Source: Apostichopus japonicus
Lineage: Eukaryota > Echinodermata > Holothuroidea > Aspidochirotida > Stichopodidae
DNA length: 64,000 nucleotides
Assembly: GCF_037975245.1 (NCBI RefSeq)
Contig: NC_092569.1
Span: 34,508,668-34,572,667 of the forward strand
Direction of reading: 5' to 3'
The notes beneath the pieces were generated by a model that ran no database searches, was not told the DNA's origin, and was given only the letters and a program-made list of their open reading frames with translations. Position 1 is the first letter of the stretch. Every line of letters starts with the position of its first letter. Shown here piece after piece: positions 31,301 through 47,199 of this stretch. The translations under genes were made by a program, and so were the position numbers.

Positions 31301-31656
31301 TTTTTTGCTTGTTATCTTTGCTCATAGTTTTAGACATGCTTTATGTCTTTGATATTATAGGTAAGATTAAAGCTAAAGGCAACGTCTCCTTCAAGACAGA
31401 AGAAGATATCGTCTCCGTCAGTCAAACATCCGAAGGAGTTGATCCTCATCCTCCCAAAACCAAGAAGAGAGTGACGCTGATTGAGCCAGGAAAGGAGAAG
31501 GTGAGTGGCCCGACAGATCAACAAAATGGATCAGGGATTGGGAGAGGTTCTAAGAAGGGAACAGGTCGAGTGAGCTCAGCTGCCAACAGTAAACAGAGAG
31601 GACAGAATGGTGGTGTTAGGAATGTCTCCCGACCATCAACTTCAAAGAGGAGGTAA
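9615..31656 (+). CDS. RGS22: Regulator of G-protein signaling 22 (22 exons, 1542 aa)
   Basis: Exons: 9615-9639, 10796-10824, 11255-11317, 12135-12365, 13105-13218, 13907-15153, 15413-15577, 16774-16960, 17375-17727, 19446-19623, 20121-20222, 21380-21574, 22204-22287, 22807-22972, 24093-24271, 25005-25232, 26681-26842, 27665-27847, 28369-28521, 28851-29058, 30592-30672, 31361-31656. The sum is 4629 nt and stays in frame at every GT-AG junction. The N-terminus (MPEKKLS, then LATDD and DYFNAFLQLP) and the block GIQWIKEERLPAFLQSDCY match vertebrate RGS22 closely. RGS-type folds are seen at about residues 542-640 and 839-955 (divergent), and at 1035-1160 and 1198-1320 (clear). Vertebrate RGS22 is testis-expressed and binds G-alpha subunits. 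Exon 6 encodes a large low-complexity acidic insert (poly-Glu near 14570-14600), which largely explains the length over human RGS22 (1264 aa). The last exon encodes a basic Ser/Gly/Arg tail with no clear vertebrate match. GAP activity cannot be judged by eye. Confidence 0.94.
9930..10060 (-). mobile_element. tRNA-derived SINE, copy 1
   Basis: Read on the minus strand there is an A-box-like TAGCCTAGTGGTAAGG and a B box GGTTCGAATCCCGG, the polymerase III promoter of a tRNA-like head. About 50 bp of flanking body is shared with 10285-10372. It lies in RGS22 intron 1. Lack of a proper acceptor stem argues against a functional tRNA. Confidence 0.7.
10285..10372 (-). mobile_element. tRNA-derived SINE fragment, copy 2
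   Basis: Shares the body and B-box region of the SINE at 9930-10060, for example the TCCACCGGGATTCAAACCCG form here. The A-box half is missing, and the copy breaks off into AT-rich sequence near 10375. Confidence 0.65.
10575..10660. repeat. Short C-rich tandem repeat in RGS22 intron 1
   Basis: About five degenerate copies of TTAGCCCTCACCCC, ending about 140 bp before the acceptor of the 29-bp exon 2. Confidence 0.7.
12336..12580 (+). repeat. 61-bp x4 tandem repeat duplicating the RGS22 exon 4 donor
   Basis: Four consecutive copies with period 61 bp. Each contains the last ~25 bp of exon 4 (AAGACAAGCTTCAAGGTCCAG) followed by GTATGA or GTATGACATG. The first copy overlaps the true exon end at 12365; the other three are intronic decoy donors. 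Reading past the true donor meets a stop at once (GTA TGA), so the decoys cannot extend the protein. Confidence 0.9.
12600..12735 (-). mobile_element. tRNA-derived SINE-like element in RGS22 intron 4
   Basis: On the minus strand GAGCTCAGTTGGTACC (A box) and GGTTCGAACCC (B box, 12655-12665) lie at tRNA spacing, with CTAGTAA where the anticodon loop would be (Thr AGU-like). The acceptor stem does not pair, so this is a degenerate tRNA or SINE head rather than a functional tRNA. The adjacent ~150 bp may be further element sequence. Confidence 0.6.
15793..15972. repeat. 29-bp minisatellite in RGS22 intron 7
   Basis: About five to six copies of a unit reading TTGCCCATCCTGTTGTCCAT plus GCACCGGTG, with the first copies degenerate. 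The open frames through it on both strands are repeat artefacts. Confidence 0.85.
26441..26680 (+). repeat. 102-bp tandem repeat duplicating the RGS22 exon 17 acceptor
   Basis: Three copies with period 102 bp. Each includes a polypyrimidine tract plus AG: CCTCTTTCACACAG ending at 26476, GCTTTCACACAG ending at 26578, and the true acceptor CCTCTTTCTCGCAG ending at 26680. If used in phase, either decoy acceptor reads into TAC CCC TAA before reaching the true exon, so only the last copy can be productive. Confidence 0.85.
28040..28355 (+). mobile_element. 5'-truncated LINE (non-LTR retrotransposon) 3' end in RGS22 intron 18
   Basis: The frame at 28042-28236 encodes the typical C-terminal tail of LINE ORF2 (RAFHVCAPSLWNTLPQSL and LKTFLFAKYFY). 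It is followed by a 3' UTR with the common 'CACTTTGAGAT ... GAGCTATATAAATG' form and ends in an (ATT)n tail at about 28308-28352. The rest of the element is absent, as expected for 5' truncation on insertion. The tail ends just upstream of the exon 19 acceptor. Confidence 0.8.
29290..30580. repeat. 38/39-bp minisatellite (~33 copies) in RGS22 intron 20
   Basis: The unit is built on ATGACAGACTGGTTAGATGA plus TGATTTGAGATTTGTTTCA. A 1-bp-shorter form (GATTTAGATTTG) and a GTATCA/GTTTCA variant are interspersed in a regular order, suggesting a higher-order unit of about 190 bp. The array ends only about 20 bp before the exon 21 acceptor at 30591. Confidence 0.92.
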
Positions 31657-31862
31657 CATGAATTTGTGCTTCTGCTTTATTTGATGTCTAAAACCTATTC
31701 CACTGTCTTTCATTGGATAGTTGTAAAGAAAAAAGCACTTTTCAATTTTAATCAAGAAATTTTAATTCAACATGTATGTCAGCGTTAGTCCTGCTAATAC
31801 TTCATAGGACATGCAAGCTTTAAAAACAAGTTTTCAATTTTTTTTACAACTTTGATTTAGCA

Positions 31863-31868
31863 AATAAA
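31863..31868 (+). promoter_or_regulatory. Candidate RGS22 polyadenylation signal
   Basis: AATAAA about 210 nt after the RGS22 stop; further A-rich AATAAT motifs follow at 31890-31930. There is no independent evidence for cleavage. Confidence 0.35.
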
Positions 31869-32039
31869 TTTTGCTTTGTTGATCGTGGAAAAAAATAATA
31901 AAATAATAAAATTTGGATGAAAATAATAAAATATTCAGTTGTGTCTCCATCCAGGTCAAACTGGAGGTTGATCATTTTTATGAAGTTTGATATTTTTTTT
32001 ACAATCAGGGTATATGTTCAGAGGCTATTTAGAGTTATG

Positions 32040-32540
32040 GAGCTTTGGTATCTTATGTTAGGGTTATTATTCAAAGCTCTGATATCATGTAGCATTTCGT
32101 ACCTAGCCTAGCTATCACTTGTAAGTATATTATACCTAGCTTTGATATCATATGTTAGGGTTTTATTCAAAGCTGTGATATCAAGTAGCATTTTGTACCT
32201 AGCCTAGCGATCACTTGTCAGTAGTTTATACCTAGCTTTGATATCATATGTTAACTAGTTTTGACCACTCTTGTATATCCTATTTTTGTGTTTTATGTCT
32301 CATATTTTAGTGTTTATTTCACTGTGACATCATCAGTTAGTGTTTTGTACCTAGCTTTGATATCATATATCTATTTTATACCCAAATATGATATCTTCTT
32401 TTAATGTTTTATACCTCACTTTTATATCATATTTTACTTATAGCTTTGATATGATGATATCACATGTTAGTGTTTCATCTAGCTATGATATCCTATTTTT
32501 GTACTTTGATGTAATTTTTTAGTGTTGTCATATCTAGCCT
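32040..32540. repeat. ~97-bp degenerate tandem repeat downstream of RGS22
   Basis: Units contain TTATACCTAGCTTTGATATC and ATATGTTAG. Two clear copies with period 96-97 bp lie at 32050-32250, then decay into shorter GATATC-containing pieces. Confidence 0.65.
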
Positions 32541-33254
32541 TGTTAACAGAGCAGTTATTTTGATATGATCATGAAGTACAAACATTTTTATTTTATTCTC
32601 ACAATGGACTTCTAGAAACCAAAAGTTATATTTTTCTGCCATTCAAAATAATCATTTTCTCTGCTTTTTGTGCAGAGGGTATTTTTATATTTCGAATAGA
32701 CAATGATTGTACCTGAATTACTGCAATAACCAAGTAAAGATCATTTAGTCTGTTTATGATATATGCTTAGCATGTTTGTCTCTTGTACAGAAGACAATGC
32801 TCCATACTAGCTTCATCTGGTTATTAGTTATAATATTCATAAAAAATTACACATAACCTACACAGTGTTTCTCAGTTGTGCTTGTTAGTAGTATAAAATG
32901 GTATGCAAATATTCAGATTAAGTTTAACAGAAGGGGAATTATTCACCATTCGACCTGTGTTATAAACCTACACTGTTATGGTAAATGGTTTAATAATGAG
33001 ACTGAAATGCCAAACATTGATCAGGGTAAATCAGTTCTTGTATAGGATGATAAAGGTGTTTTACCTTTGATACTTTAACCGAGCTGTCAGTTACTGTACA
33101 CTGTCAGGCCTCTGGGAGCTGCCCAATAATATTTTCGGATAAATATGCAGTAAAACAGGGCTTATTTTAAGGATGGAAATCATGCAATTCTTTTACTAAC
33201 AATTGTTACCTAACTTATCTTTTATTCATGTTATTAATGTCTACTGCAGAAAAA

Positions 33255-34205
33255 ATGAAATCGCAAATAGCAAAGTCTACTGGTATTTAGCCAGTAGATA
33301 GCCTGAATGTAGCTTGTTCTTGAAGAAAAATAGAAAAGTCTACTGGTATTCAGCAGATGGCCTGAGTGTAGTTCGTTCTCGAAGAGAAATAGAAAGGTCT
33401 ACTGGTATTTACCCAGTAGATAGTCTGAATGTAGCTCAATCTCGAAGATAAATAGCAAAGTCTACTGGTATTTAGACAGTAGATGGCCTGAATGCAGCTC
33501 GTTCTTGAAGAAAAATAGAAAAGTCCACTGGAATTTAGCCAGTAGATAGCCTGAATGTAGCTCGTTCTTGAAGAGAAATAGCAAAGTCTACTGGTATTTA
33601 GACACTAGATGGCCTGAATGTAGCTCGTTCTTGAAGAGAAATAGAATGGTCTACTGGTATTCAGCCAGTAGATAGCCTGAATGTAGCTCAATCTCGAAGA
33701 GAAATAGCAAAGTCTACTGGTATTTAGACAGTAGATGGCCTGAATGCAGCTCGTTCTTGAAGAAAAATAGAAAAGTCCACTGGAATTTAGCCAGTAGATA
33801 GCCTGAATGTAGCTCGTTCTTGAAGAGAAATAGCAAAGTCTACTGGTATTTAGCCAGTAGATAGCCTGAATGTAGCTCAATCTCGAAGAGAAATAGCAAA
33901 GTCTACTGGTATTTAGACAGTAGATGGCCTGAATGTAGCTCGTTCTTGAAGAGAAATAGAAAGGTCTACTGGTATTCAGCCAGTAGATAGCCTGAATGTA
34001 GCTCAATCTCGAAGAGAAATAGCAAAGTCTGCTGGTATTTAGACAGTAGATGGCCTGAATGTAGCTCGTTCTTGAAGAGAAATAGCAAAGTCTACTGGTA
34101 TTTAGCCAGTAGATGGCCTGAATGTAGCTCGTTCTTGAAGAGAAATAGCAAAGTCTGCTGGTATTTAGCCAGTATGTGGCCTGAATGTAGCTTGTTCTTA
34201 AAGAG
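33255..34205. repeat. ~63-bp satellite-like array (~15 copies), each unit with a hairpin
   Basis: The unit contains TCTACTGGTATTTAGCCAGT followed by AGA, then GCCTGAATGTAGCTCGTTCT. The start of the unit is a perfect 8-bp inverted repeat (TCTACTGG / CCAGTAGA) around a 7-nt loop. The period of about 63 bp keeps both strands open in places, producing spurious 21-residue-repeat frames such as 33605-34006. Confidence 0.9.
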
Positions 34206-36335
34206 GAACATTCATTACAGTGCTGTATTAACCAGTCATGGGTTGAGTCAACTAGTTTTCATAATGAAAAATAATTCTCAATTAAATTTTTCATTTTGTC
34301 TGCTTCATTCACTTTACTAATTGTGTCCTCAAATGTATTAATTAGTTATCTGCCAATTAGAACTTGTCTGCTTGTACGGTGTCTGTAAGGAAAAAAGTTC
34401 CTTTCCCATCATATATCTCATTAGCAAAATCAATCCTCAAAACTTTGATATCAAGTTTTCAAACTATAAGCATATCAGGTAAAAGTTTGAAACAAGATGG
34501 TGCTTACTTTTGTACTTCTAACATCAAGAATACTGAACCTATAATTCCATATTTAAATAATTGTTCTTCCGTTTTATACCTCAGCAATAGAAAAAAACTT
34601 TAATGGAAGAAATTCTTAGCTATACAAATTATTTTAAATGCATTTCTCTCAACTTTAGCCTAGTTGTAAGTTACACAGAAAAGCCTGCTGTTAGCCATCA
34701 TATGTAAACAATAAACAAGGAACTAAAATGCCAACATGTTATGAAGAACAGAATGGGGAAAGAAAATTGCATGAATAGTTTGCACAAATCAGCAAAATGT
34801 CTCTTAATGCACATTGGCCTGGAACCCTGCTTTTATTGGTAATATTTTCTCTTTGATTGTATCCTTACTGTACAGCAATTAAGTCTGGTATCTGCTGTTA
34901 TGGATCAAAGCATTCTCCATAAATTAAGATCTGTTTGTATTTAAGATCCATTGTGTTATCTTTAATATATCTTTTGCCATATAAAGCTTGTTTATTTATT
35001 GAAAAATTAATACAATTTATAGTTGAATTGTAAATAAAAAATTCAGTCTTGAGAAGTTTGTGGTCATTATGGAATTGTTTGAAATAGTAATTAATTTGGT
35101 TAATAAGAGGATTGTTACCAAAGATGTAATAATATGTAGATGCACGTTTGATCTGTTTTTATTTGTTTATAAATGTATGTTTTCTGCCTTATATGTTGCC
35201 TCGTAAATTCACCAAAGTTGTTCCTTTTTATTTTAATATGCACCTTGCCTTATTCAGTGCCATTCCGTCCAGTTTGATGTGTGCTAGAATGACAACGGAA
35301 CTTGCAGTGTTTCTGTGTTTTATATTCTATGATTTATTCAATTTTTAAGTAATCTAAGGAAATGTAGCCTAATATCTTTTTCCTGTTTTATTTCTCAGCT
35401 TATTTAAAGTAAAAGGCAGTAACTGTTGTATGATTGATTACTTACTTTAGTTTAATAGAAGTTGCGCAACTTAAACCAAACAGAATCACACGCGCTATGT
35501 GCAGTAACTGGTACAGCTGTAAAGCTCCCACCTAATGTTGTGAACTTGTGATTGTGGTAAATATTAAAACATTAGGAATGGCGGTACTGTAGTGATGTTG
35601 GGTCATAGTTGTCCAAGTGACAAGCTAAAGCTCACCCCCACCCCCCTTCTACTTTTATCCCCATCATCTTTATAGCAAAAGAAATATGAGCTAGTTTAAA
35701 TTTCACAAAAAGAGACCTATAAATACTCAAATTTAATTGTTATAATATCTTTCCTGTATTAGGACCATTCTTTCTAATTGCTGAAAGTCCTAGTTTGCAA
35801 GAAGTGTCTTCTGAGGGTTGAATTCCACTCTCGCCCCCCTCCCAATTAGGAAAACATCCCCTGTGTGGGTAGTGCAGTAAACAAGGTGTTATGATTTAAA
35901 TAGTTAGTGTGATCACCTTTCTGCTGCATGTTAGGACAGTGCAGATGAAATGAAAACAGAATTTTATGAATTATGTTAATCATCAGTGGAGTAATTTACA
36001 CATTATGCTAGTGTTCCTTCCAGAACAATTTGACAACTTATCTGTAAACTGTTCCAGTTAGTCCCATCTACTGAACAATTATTTTGTGATAAGAAGTGTT
36101 TTTCTCTCAATTTTAAGGAAATCCTTTTCTGTCATGAAGGTAATATAAATAGAGTCACATACATTGTCCCATTAATCAATCTTTGTTCACATTTTTGTTT
36201 ACTTTTCTTTCCTTTTCCTGGCATTCAGAGTATAAACCAGGCCTAGCTAATTCCAAGAAGTATCACAATAAATCCTCTTATTACAACCTGCTGCAGAAAT
36301 GTATTATCACCACAGGATTCATTTCCAACCCACTG
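34206..36335. other. AT-rich intergenic stretch, nothing recognised
   Basis: No exon, RNA gene or element could be identified here. The open frames are short, lack homology and have no convincing splice context. Confidence 0.45.
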
Positions 36336-36339
36336 ACTT

Positions 36340-36845
36340 TATCTACCCATCAACTGACCATACCCACCAACTGACCCTATCCACCAACTGATGCTACCCA
36401 TCAACTGACCCCACCCACCAACTGATGCTACCCATCAACTGACTCCACCCACCAACTGATGCTACCCTTCAACTGACCCCATCCAGCAAATGCTACCCAT
36501 CAACTGACCCCACCCACCAACTGATCCTACCCATCAACTGACCCCACCCACCAACTGATCCTACCCATCAACTGACCCCACCCACCAACTAATCCTACCC
36601 ATCAACTGACCCCACCCACCAACTGATCCCAACCACCTATTAATTCTACCCACAAACTGATCCCACCACCATCTGATTCTACCCATCAACTGACCCCGCC
36701 CACCAACTGAACCCAACCAACTGAACCCAACCACCATCTGATTCTACCCACCAACTGACCCCACCCACACTGATCCTACCCACTCCACGCATCAACTGAT
36801 CCTACAACCCCACTGATCCTACCCACCCACTGATCCTACCTGCAG
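36340..36845. repeat. 17/34-bp C-rich tandem repeat
   Basis: Units of CCACCAACTGATCCTACC alternate with CATCAACTGACCCCACC, a dimeric 34-bp period built from 17-bp monomers. Order is regular in the centre and degenerates at both ends. Confidence 0.85.
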
Positions 36846-39800
36846 TTTCAGAAATATGGTTTTCACAATACTCCTCTTGATATGTGTTATAATCTCAAGA
36901 TGTCAAGCTTAGCTGAAGTTTAAGTGAAGTTAACAGGATTTGACTGTTCAATATCAACTTATCCTATGTATATATATATTTCATATTAATTGCAGAGCCA
37001 GCAGAGGTCAAATACTTGTTTAAATGGTGTGGGCAAAGGGGCCCCTCCCCCCCCCCCCCCCTCTATCATCACCAGTCCATGGAGTTTTGGCATTCAATTG
37101 GGAAAGATTTAGACTCTTCCCAGCACAGTCTTGGATTCAATGCATGAAAATGTATTAGCACTAATAATCTAAATATGCCTCAGTGTAAAGGTTCAATTTT
37201 GTTTTGCATGAGGGACCCCAAGATCCCTTATACAGATAGACCCCTCATTCTTAATTCCTGGATCCAACTCTAGCCCAGTCTGAAAGATTCATGCCACAAC
37301 AGAAATTGTCGGGGAGGATTTAGAACTTCAGCATATTTGAAATGAAGGCTTACGATGTTTCCTTCAGATTTAACAGTCAACCATTGACAATTAAGAGAAA
37401 TAAACCAGAGGTCTTTCATCCATTACAATAAACTTTGTTCAAATCCAGGTTTGAAAGTCAGAGTGACGTACAAAACAAAGGTTTCAGCAATAATTGACTA
37501 ATCAGATCTTTTCTTTATTATTTCAATCAGTATCTATTGTTCAACATTTCAATACAAAGCCAGAAAGATTATCATTTTCTGGGCAAGACTCCAAAAATTT
37601 ACAATCATTTCACACAAAAAAATGACCCTAAGAGATAATCTTTTCTGTAAAAATTCTTAAAAATTGTGCATACTAAGATTGTGAAAATTTATAAATAAAC
37701 TCATAATTTATTCAATCTTTTGTTCTTTCATAACAACATTTCCCTTGCCAAAACCTCATTACTATTATTAACAACCAGAACATCTCATTCACATTATGGT
37801 AAAATATATAAAAACAGAACTGCTTGTATCTCTCAGTGAAATAAGTGTATTATCTTATAACAAGCAGGTCCTTTAATTTAAATCTTCAAGTAGGTCATTT
37901 CACTCAAAGCAGCAGTGATAGACAATGAAACCAAAAGCAATATCAAGCTCAAATATCTCTATTCATTGTCCTATTTAATTGTCCTAATTAATTGTCCTAT
38001 TTAATTAGCTGTCTGTCTGTCCATCTGTCTTTTAAATGTGTCTTTAATCAGCTTTTATTTCAGTAAGCCCCTGAAGAAGATCCTGCTAGGATTAAAACAT
38101 CACGCTCTCTAAATGATTTCCTTCATGTATAGCCTTACTAAGTATTTCTAATATCTCAGACATGCTCACATCTTGAAGAGCATCTGAAGAGCATGCTACA
38201 ATCGAAATGTCAGGCTCTCTAACTTTGATAGAATACCTTACCAATTGAGCAGTTTACGGCTACCCTAACTCAATAAAGTCATCTCACTGACACATAGAAA
38301 TTAGTAGCTAACTTAAGACTTCTTCTGTATGTCCGTTAGTTTTATGATGTAACTCAATAAAGTCACCTCACTGACATATAGAAATTAGTAGCTAATTTAA
38401 ATCCGATAGTGTTATGATTTAATTGAAGTGACAACTTGGCAACAAACCAGCTTCAAAGAGTAGTGATTAAGTAATCTGTACAAAGAATGAGCGGTGTAGC
38501 ACCTACCTACACCATAACACCACTGCAACTTCACCTGAATGAACTGCACAGGTATGTACTGTTGTTAATGACAGCTTTACTTCTCATAAATTGAACAATT
38601 TAAACCTCACATCTGTGCCAAGAGCCACTCAATGAGGGTAACAGACCTGTGCACCACACTAGAGGAGTGTAAACCACAGAGGTAAACCATGGAGGTAAAT
38701 GTTTTCTGAATAACCCAGTTAGACTGGTTCTATATCTGCTTTTAACAAATGAACGCTGATACATTTAATCCAACCAACCATTTCATCAAAAAAACAGGAA
38801 TGCCATGAATTTTCAAATCCCTTCAAATTGGGAAAGATGTCCAAGCAGTACTGCCCTGTTGTTAAAAAAAACTAAGCCTAACGCATAGCAACCATGGCAA
38901 TGGTATCAGGAATGCCAACACAAATATTTCTTCAAATTTTTCCCATCAATGCTCAAATTCTTGGACTGACTTCAAACCTGAGATGAACCCCTGGCTTGAT
39001 ACAGAGTTGTATGCAGCATGGATTTCGATGGCCTCAGGAAGCAGGAATTATATGATTGACCATATCCGCATCTGGCTCTCTGCTAGGTAAATTGATCGGC
39101 GAATTGTCCATAATGGTTGAATGTTGAGGTGGCCTCGCTTGAGATCTGTGGATGATCAGATTCAATGTATTGATGACAATAAGCTTTTGTTATTATATTA
39201 CGATATCGACAAAAATATATCGACTTAAGTTTCTGCCCCGAATATCTGATGCCGAAGTAGCCAGATAATACCTCGAGATTTTAACTGACAATCACAAACA
39301 CAAAACGAGACAGTTTTTAAAACTCAACTCAGAGTGAATATGAGACCATGAATCGCACTGTTTTCTCACAACAACATACAAATTGGTAATTTTAGTTGGC
39401 TGACTTCTCAGTTTTGGTCGTACCAGTTTGGATGTGTTTCATGAACCAAAATCACATAGGTTTTACACAGGGTCCACTCATTGCAACTGGATTTGGCCTA
39501 GTCCAAAATGGATGTGGGTTGTTGTGCCTTATATTGCCTCATATTGTTTGTTGGAGAGAAAAAAAGTACAATATAAATATATGTTATATATATATTATCT
39601 CATAACTGAACAACCCCAATATCAGCATGCAACTTTTCATGTAATAAGTACTGCCTCTGGTAAATAATTTTGCCTTTTCATTAAATGAAAAAAAAAATGG
39701 TCTGATATAACTTGTGCCAACATCACAAGTTATCAAGCAGATATTTCTATAAAAGTTCTGCATCAGAACACATTCTCACCTGGCTCCTTTTACCACCTCA

Positions 39801-40175
39801 CTTGCCTTTTATTACACATGTCCATACTGGACCAACTGTTATCAAATTGACCCTCTACTGCCCCTCCCCCATGCCCACTCCCCTCCCACACCTCCACTTC
39901 AAGGAATTTGATTAATGTTTCTGCATTAGTCAGATATCTTAGTGTAGTAACAGTGAGGAACCAGTTATCACAGACATGCAATCCAGGTTAAAAGTGCTAT
40001 TAATGTTAGATCTAAATTTGCTAAATCATTACAAGTTGAGCTAAGGTGACTAGTCTGCCATAACTGGTTATTCAGTCTCATCGGTTATTCAGTCTCATCA
40101 TGGGCCCATAGCATAGCACTGCATAGCATTGAATAGGATAGCATAACAATGCATGGCATAGCATTGAATAGGATC
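36846..40175. other. Intergenic region between RGS22 and PPP1R42, possible PPP1R42 3' UTR at right
   Basis: No coding exon is recognised. A ~82-bp tandem duplication (ACTCAATAAAGTCA...TTAGTAGCTAA) lies at about 38265-38425. A minus-strand AATAAA at about 39809-39814 lies 360 nt beyond the PPP1R42 stop and could end its 3' UTR. Confidence 0.45.
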
Positions 40176-44521
<4,346 letters not shown>

Positions 44522-46164
44522 TATGTAGTCATGCTTATGCCACAGGTCATGTAGGGATACAGCCACCAGAAATCAAGATTTCAATTGCTTCAGGGTAAAA
44601 CAGAACCATTAGCTGATGAGAAAAATATTTTTATATACGAGTAGGTGATGAGGAATGAAGCTGTATACTTCTCGCACCCAACCTGTAACCACTCCTCCTA
44701 CGTACACCGGCAATACCAAGGCAATACAATTGCAGCCAGGGGTATCAATAAGGATTGACAATTATGATGGAGAGGGGGGGGGGGCATTTTTATCTGTCAA
44801 ATATCTGTTTACCACACAAAATCTCCTGAATTTCCCATAACCACCACTCCTACAGTAGCTCAAATGTCATGCTCATGCCAACGTAATTACGTAATTACAA
44901 ACAATTGAATAATCAAGTGATCTGTTTTTACTCTCCTGATCCGATGAAACTACTGAAATGTTCATGCCAATGTAAAACATTTCAAATGCTGATATTAACT
45001 GTCAAAATTTTAAGAAGTTAGGCCTAGGCTAGGCCCATTGTAACTTTAATAGCAGAACTTTAGGTTACAGCCTAGTCCTTACAATAAATTTAAACTCCAG
45101 CACAAACTTCAATGCTTGCATAGTATACCTAATGTCGGTTGAATAGTGTGTGATTAGACTGATTGAGCTGGGCTCTACTTTCCGCCATGGCAGATAGCTT
45201 GAAACCTATGGCGGATAGGTACATTTTAGGAATTTATTTTACACAGGAATGTTTTAGTGAAAGTTTCTGAGATTCGTGTGGAAGGATATAGGTACACCGT
45301 CTTCAAATGTGACGGTGTGCTGGATAGACTGAATTGTATTTAAGACAAAATAGGGAATAGACACACAGTCTTTAATGTACTTGTTGATTGAATAGTTTCA
45401 ATTGTAAGTTCGTAAGAGTCGATACGCTGTCTTCAAATATATAATAATTGGTTGAATAAATCAAATTAATTAAGGTTGATTGTTTATTAAAAGGACTGAT
45501 TCTAATTGTCAATTTAAATGACCTATTTTGTTGATTTTGCGGGCCTAGGTAGTGTGAAGAGAAGCAATATACAGTGCATATAGCCTAGGCCTACAAAAGT
45601 GCTTTACCGCAATCGGGGTAACACGGCGGAATGGCACTTTTTCTATGGCGGAAATAGCACATTTTCTATGGCGGAATGTACCGATGGTGGAATGACACGG
45701 CCCCCAGCTAGCCTATAGGCCTACACTCTGTCCTTGCCTGGTCAGGAACAGACCAGGAGATACTACTGTACAGTCACTACGAGTTGATTGCGTTATCTTT
45801 TATAAGCGTAAGGAGCGCTTGCAGCCTAACATTAAAATGCTTTCTGCAGCCTAACTTAACAGTTAAGCATTAATAGTATTTAGACTAACGTTACCATTTC
45901 TATTACTAGTATTCTTAGCCTAGGCCTATTTTCGGCACAACTTACTGTACAGTGTAGTGTAGGTCTCACGTAACGTAGGCTACTGTAAATGTTTGCAGAT
46001 CAAATTAAAAAAAAAAGCATTACTCTTTTAAACAACTCAACCGTTTCTACGAGTAAAATCGAAGTTTAACACACATTAAGTTAAAAATTCAGTAGCTTAC
46101 TATCATCTCATAGTGACAATAATTGGTCCTGGCTTGACAAGTGGGCAGGTCAGCACTTTGCTTA
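44522..46164. other. Upstream region of PPP1R42, no gene recognised
   Basis: It should contain the PPP1R42 promoter and 5' UTR. A short repeated motif TATGGCGGAA occurs three to four times at 45190-45225 and 45625-45685. No TATA box or clear X-box was found near the start. Confidence 0.4.
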
Positions 46165-46414
46165 GGCTGCGTCTATGCCGGTCGTTGCTAAGGAAGCAAT
46201 AGTAAAAGATTTAGTGCTAGTGCACGAAGAGCATACGTTATTCCTAGCTTACAAACTGTACTGAAAATGGTCACCACTCACCTATCTATCGTGATATCTT
46301 GCCGTGACATAGGGCAACAATTTTTAATCCAAGTTGTAAGTTAGGAATAATAGATGCCCTTCGTGTACTAATATAATTATTTAATATTCCTTAGGAACGA
46401 CCGTGTCGAACGCC
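46165..46414. mobile_element. Foldback (long inverted repeat) element, ~250 bp
   Basis: The left arm 46165-46256 and right arm 46333-46414 are reverse complements over most of their length with scattered mismatches. GGTCGTTGCTAAGGAA pairs with TTCCTTAGGAACGACC, and the inner ends pair around GCACGAAGAGCAT / ATGCCCTTCGTGTAC. The central loop is ~76 bp. There is no coding capacity and no convincing target duplication. The structure is typical of a foldback MITE; the superfamily is unknown. Confidence 0.7.
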
Positions 46415-46435
46415 ATTTTAACATTTATACAATAA

Positions 46436-46795
46436 TTCGAGATATCTACAATTAAATTGTAGATATCTGCAATTAATTTCAAATATCTCGAATTAAATTG
46501 AAGAAATCTCTAATCATTCCAGATATCTCCAGTTCAACATGAGATATCAGAAATGCATGTATTTTCGATATCTTGAATTTTATTTAAGATATCTCATATT
46601 GATTTTAAGATATTAAGACTAATAAAAGTTATTAAAATGGAACATTATTTAAAATTTCTCGAATTGAATTCGAGATATCAGAAATTGAATTCAAGATATC
46701 AAAAATTGAATTAGAGATATAAAAAAAAAAATCGAATTTGAGATATCCAAAATAGAATTCAAGATATCAAGAATTCGAATTTGAGATATTGTTAA
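46436..46795. repeat. GATATC/GAATTC-rich inverted tandem repeat block
   Basis: Degenerate ~18-bp units combine GAGATATC and AATTGAATTC. The units run in one orientation on the left (GATATCTCGAATTAAATTG) and the opposite on the right (AATTGAATTCGAGATATC), forming a large imperfect palindrome centred near 46620. Confidence 0.75.
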
Positions 46796-46878
46796 TGAAG
46801 TCTGCAAGTAAGGAGAAGAAAGCTGCTTATGTCCTATGGATAGCTTAAGGGGATTACAAAGCTGGGATTACTTAGACA

Positions 46879-47199
46879 TGTAAAGACTTGCTAATAGGAT
46901 TAAAGGATAGAGCTAGAGATGAGGAGAGAAAAGTAGGGAAGGGTTTACAAATTACAACAGTTGGGCTGTGGCTTTTGTGAGGTGAAGAGTTAAGGTAATA
47001 ACAAGAGACAAGGAAAGGGAGAAGCCTAGGTTGTGTGAGACGATAGCGGTGATAGTGTTGGAAGGTAGCAGAGTTTGTTGACGAAGATGTTTTGTGATTG
47101 TGAAAGGGAGCAGTGGCATTTTGTAGAGTCCGATAATAAAAGAAGAAAAGCATCGAATAACATTGTCCTTAACTTATTAAACCAAACTACGTAATTACA
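46879..47199 (+). mobile_element. Possible LTR of a retrotransposon remnant
   Basis: The stretch begins TGTAAAG and ends AATTACA (TG...CA), contains AATAAA at about 47135, and is followed directly by TGGTGGCAACGG, which looks like a tRNA primer-binding site starting with TGG. A gag-like remnant lies 0.9 kb downstream on the same strand. The partner LTR is not seen, so the boundary is tentative. Confidence 0.35.

Noticed and set aside
33605-34006. 133-aa minus-strand frame with 21-residue repeats
   Set aside because: The tandem unit is ~63 bp, a multiple of three, so any stop-free unit gives a long frame. No splice or promoter context and no homology.
33255-34205. CRISPR-like array of repeats with hairpins
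   Set aside because: This is a eukaryotic genome; the units are contiguous without unique spacers.
39396-39667. Short frames near 39.4-39.7 kb
   Set aside because: No recognisable domain and AT-rich context; they would be antisense to a possible PPP1R42 3' UTR.
44522-44566. N-terminal extension of PPP1R42 to an upstream in-frame ATG
   Set aside because: The family starts at MV(K/R)L; the extra 15 residues have no counterpart, although use of this ATG cannot be excluded.
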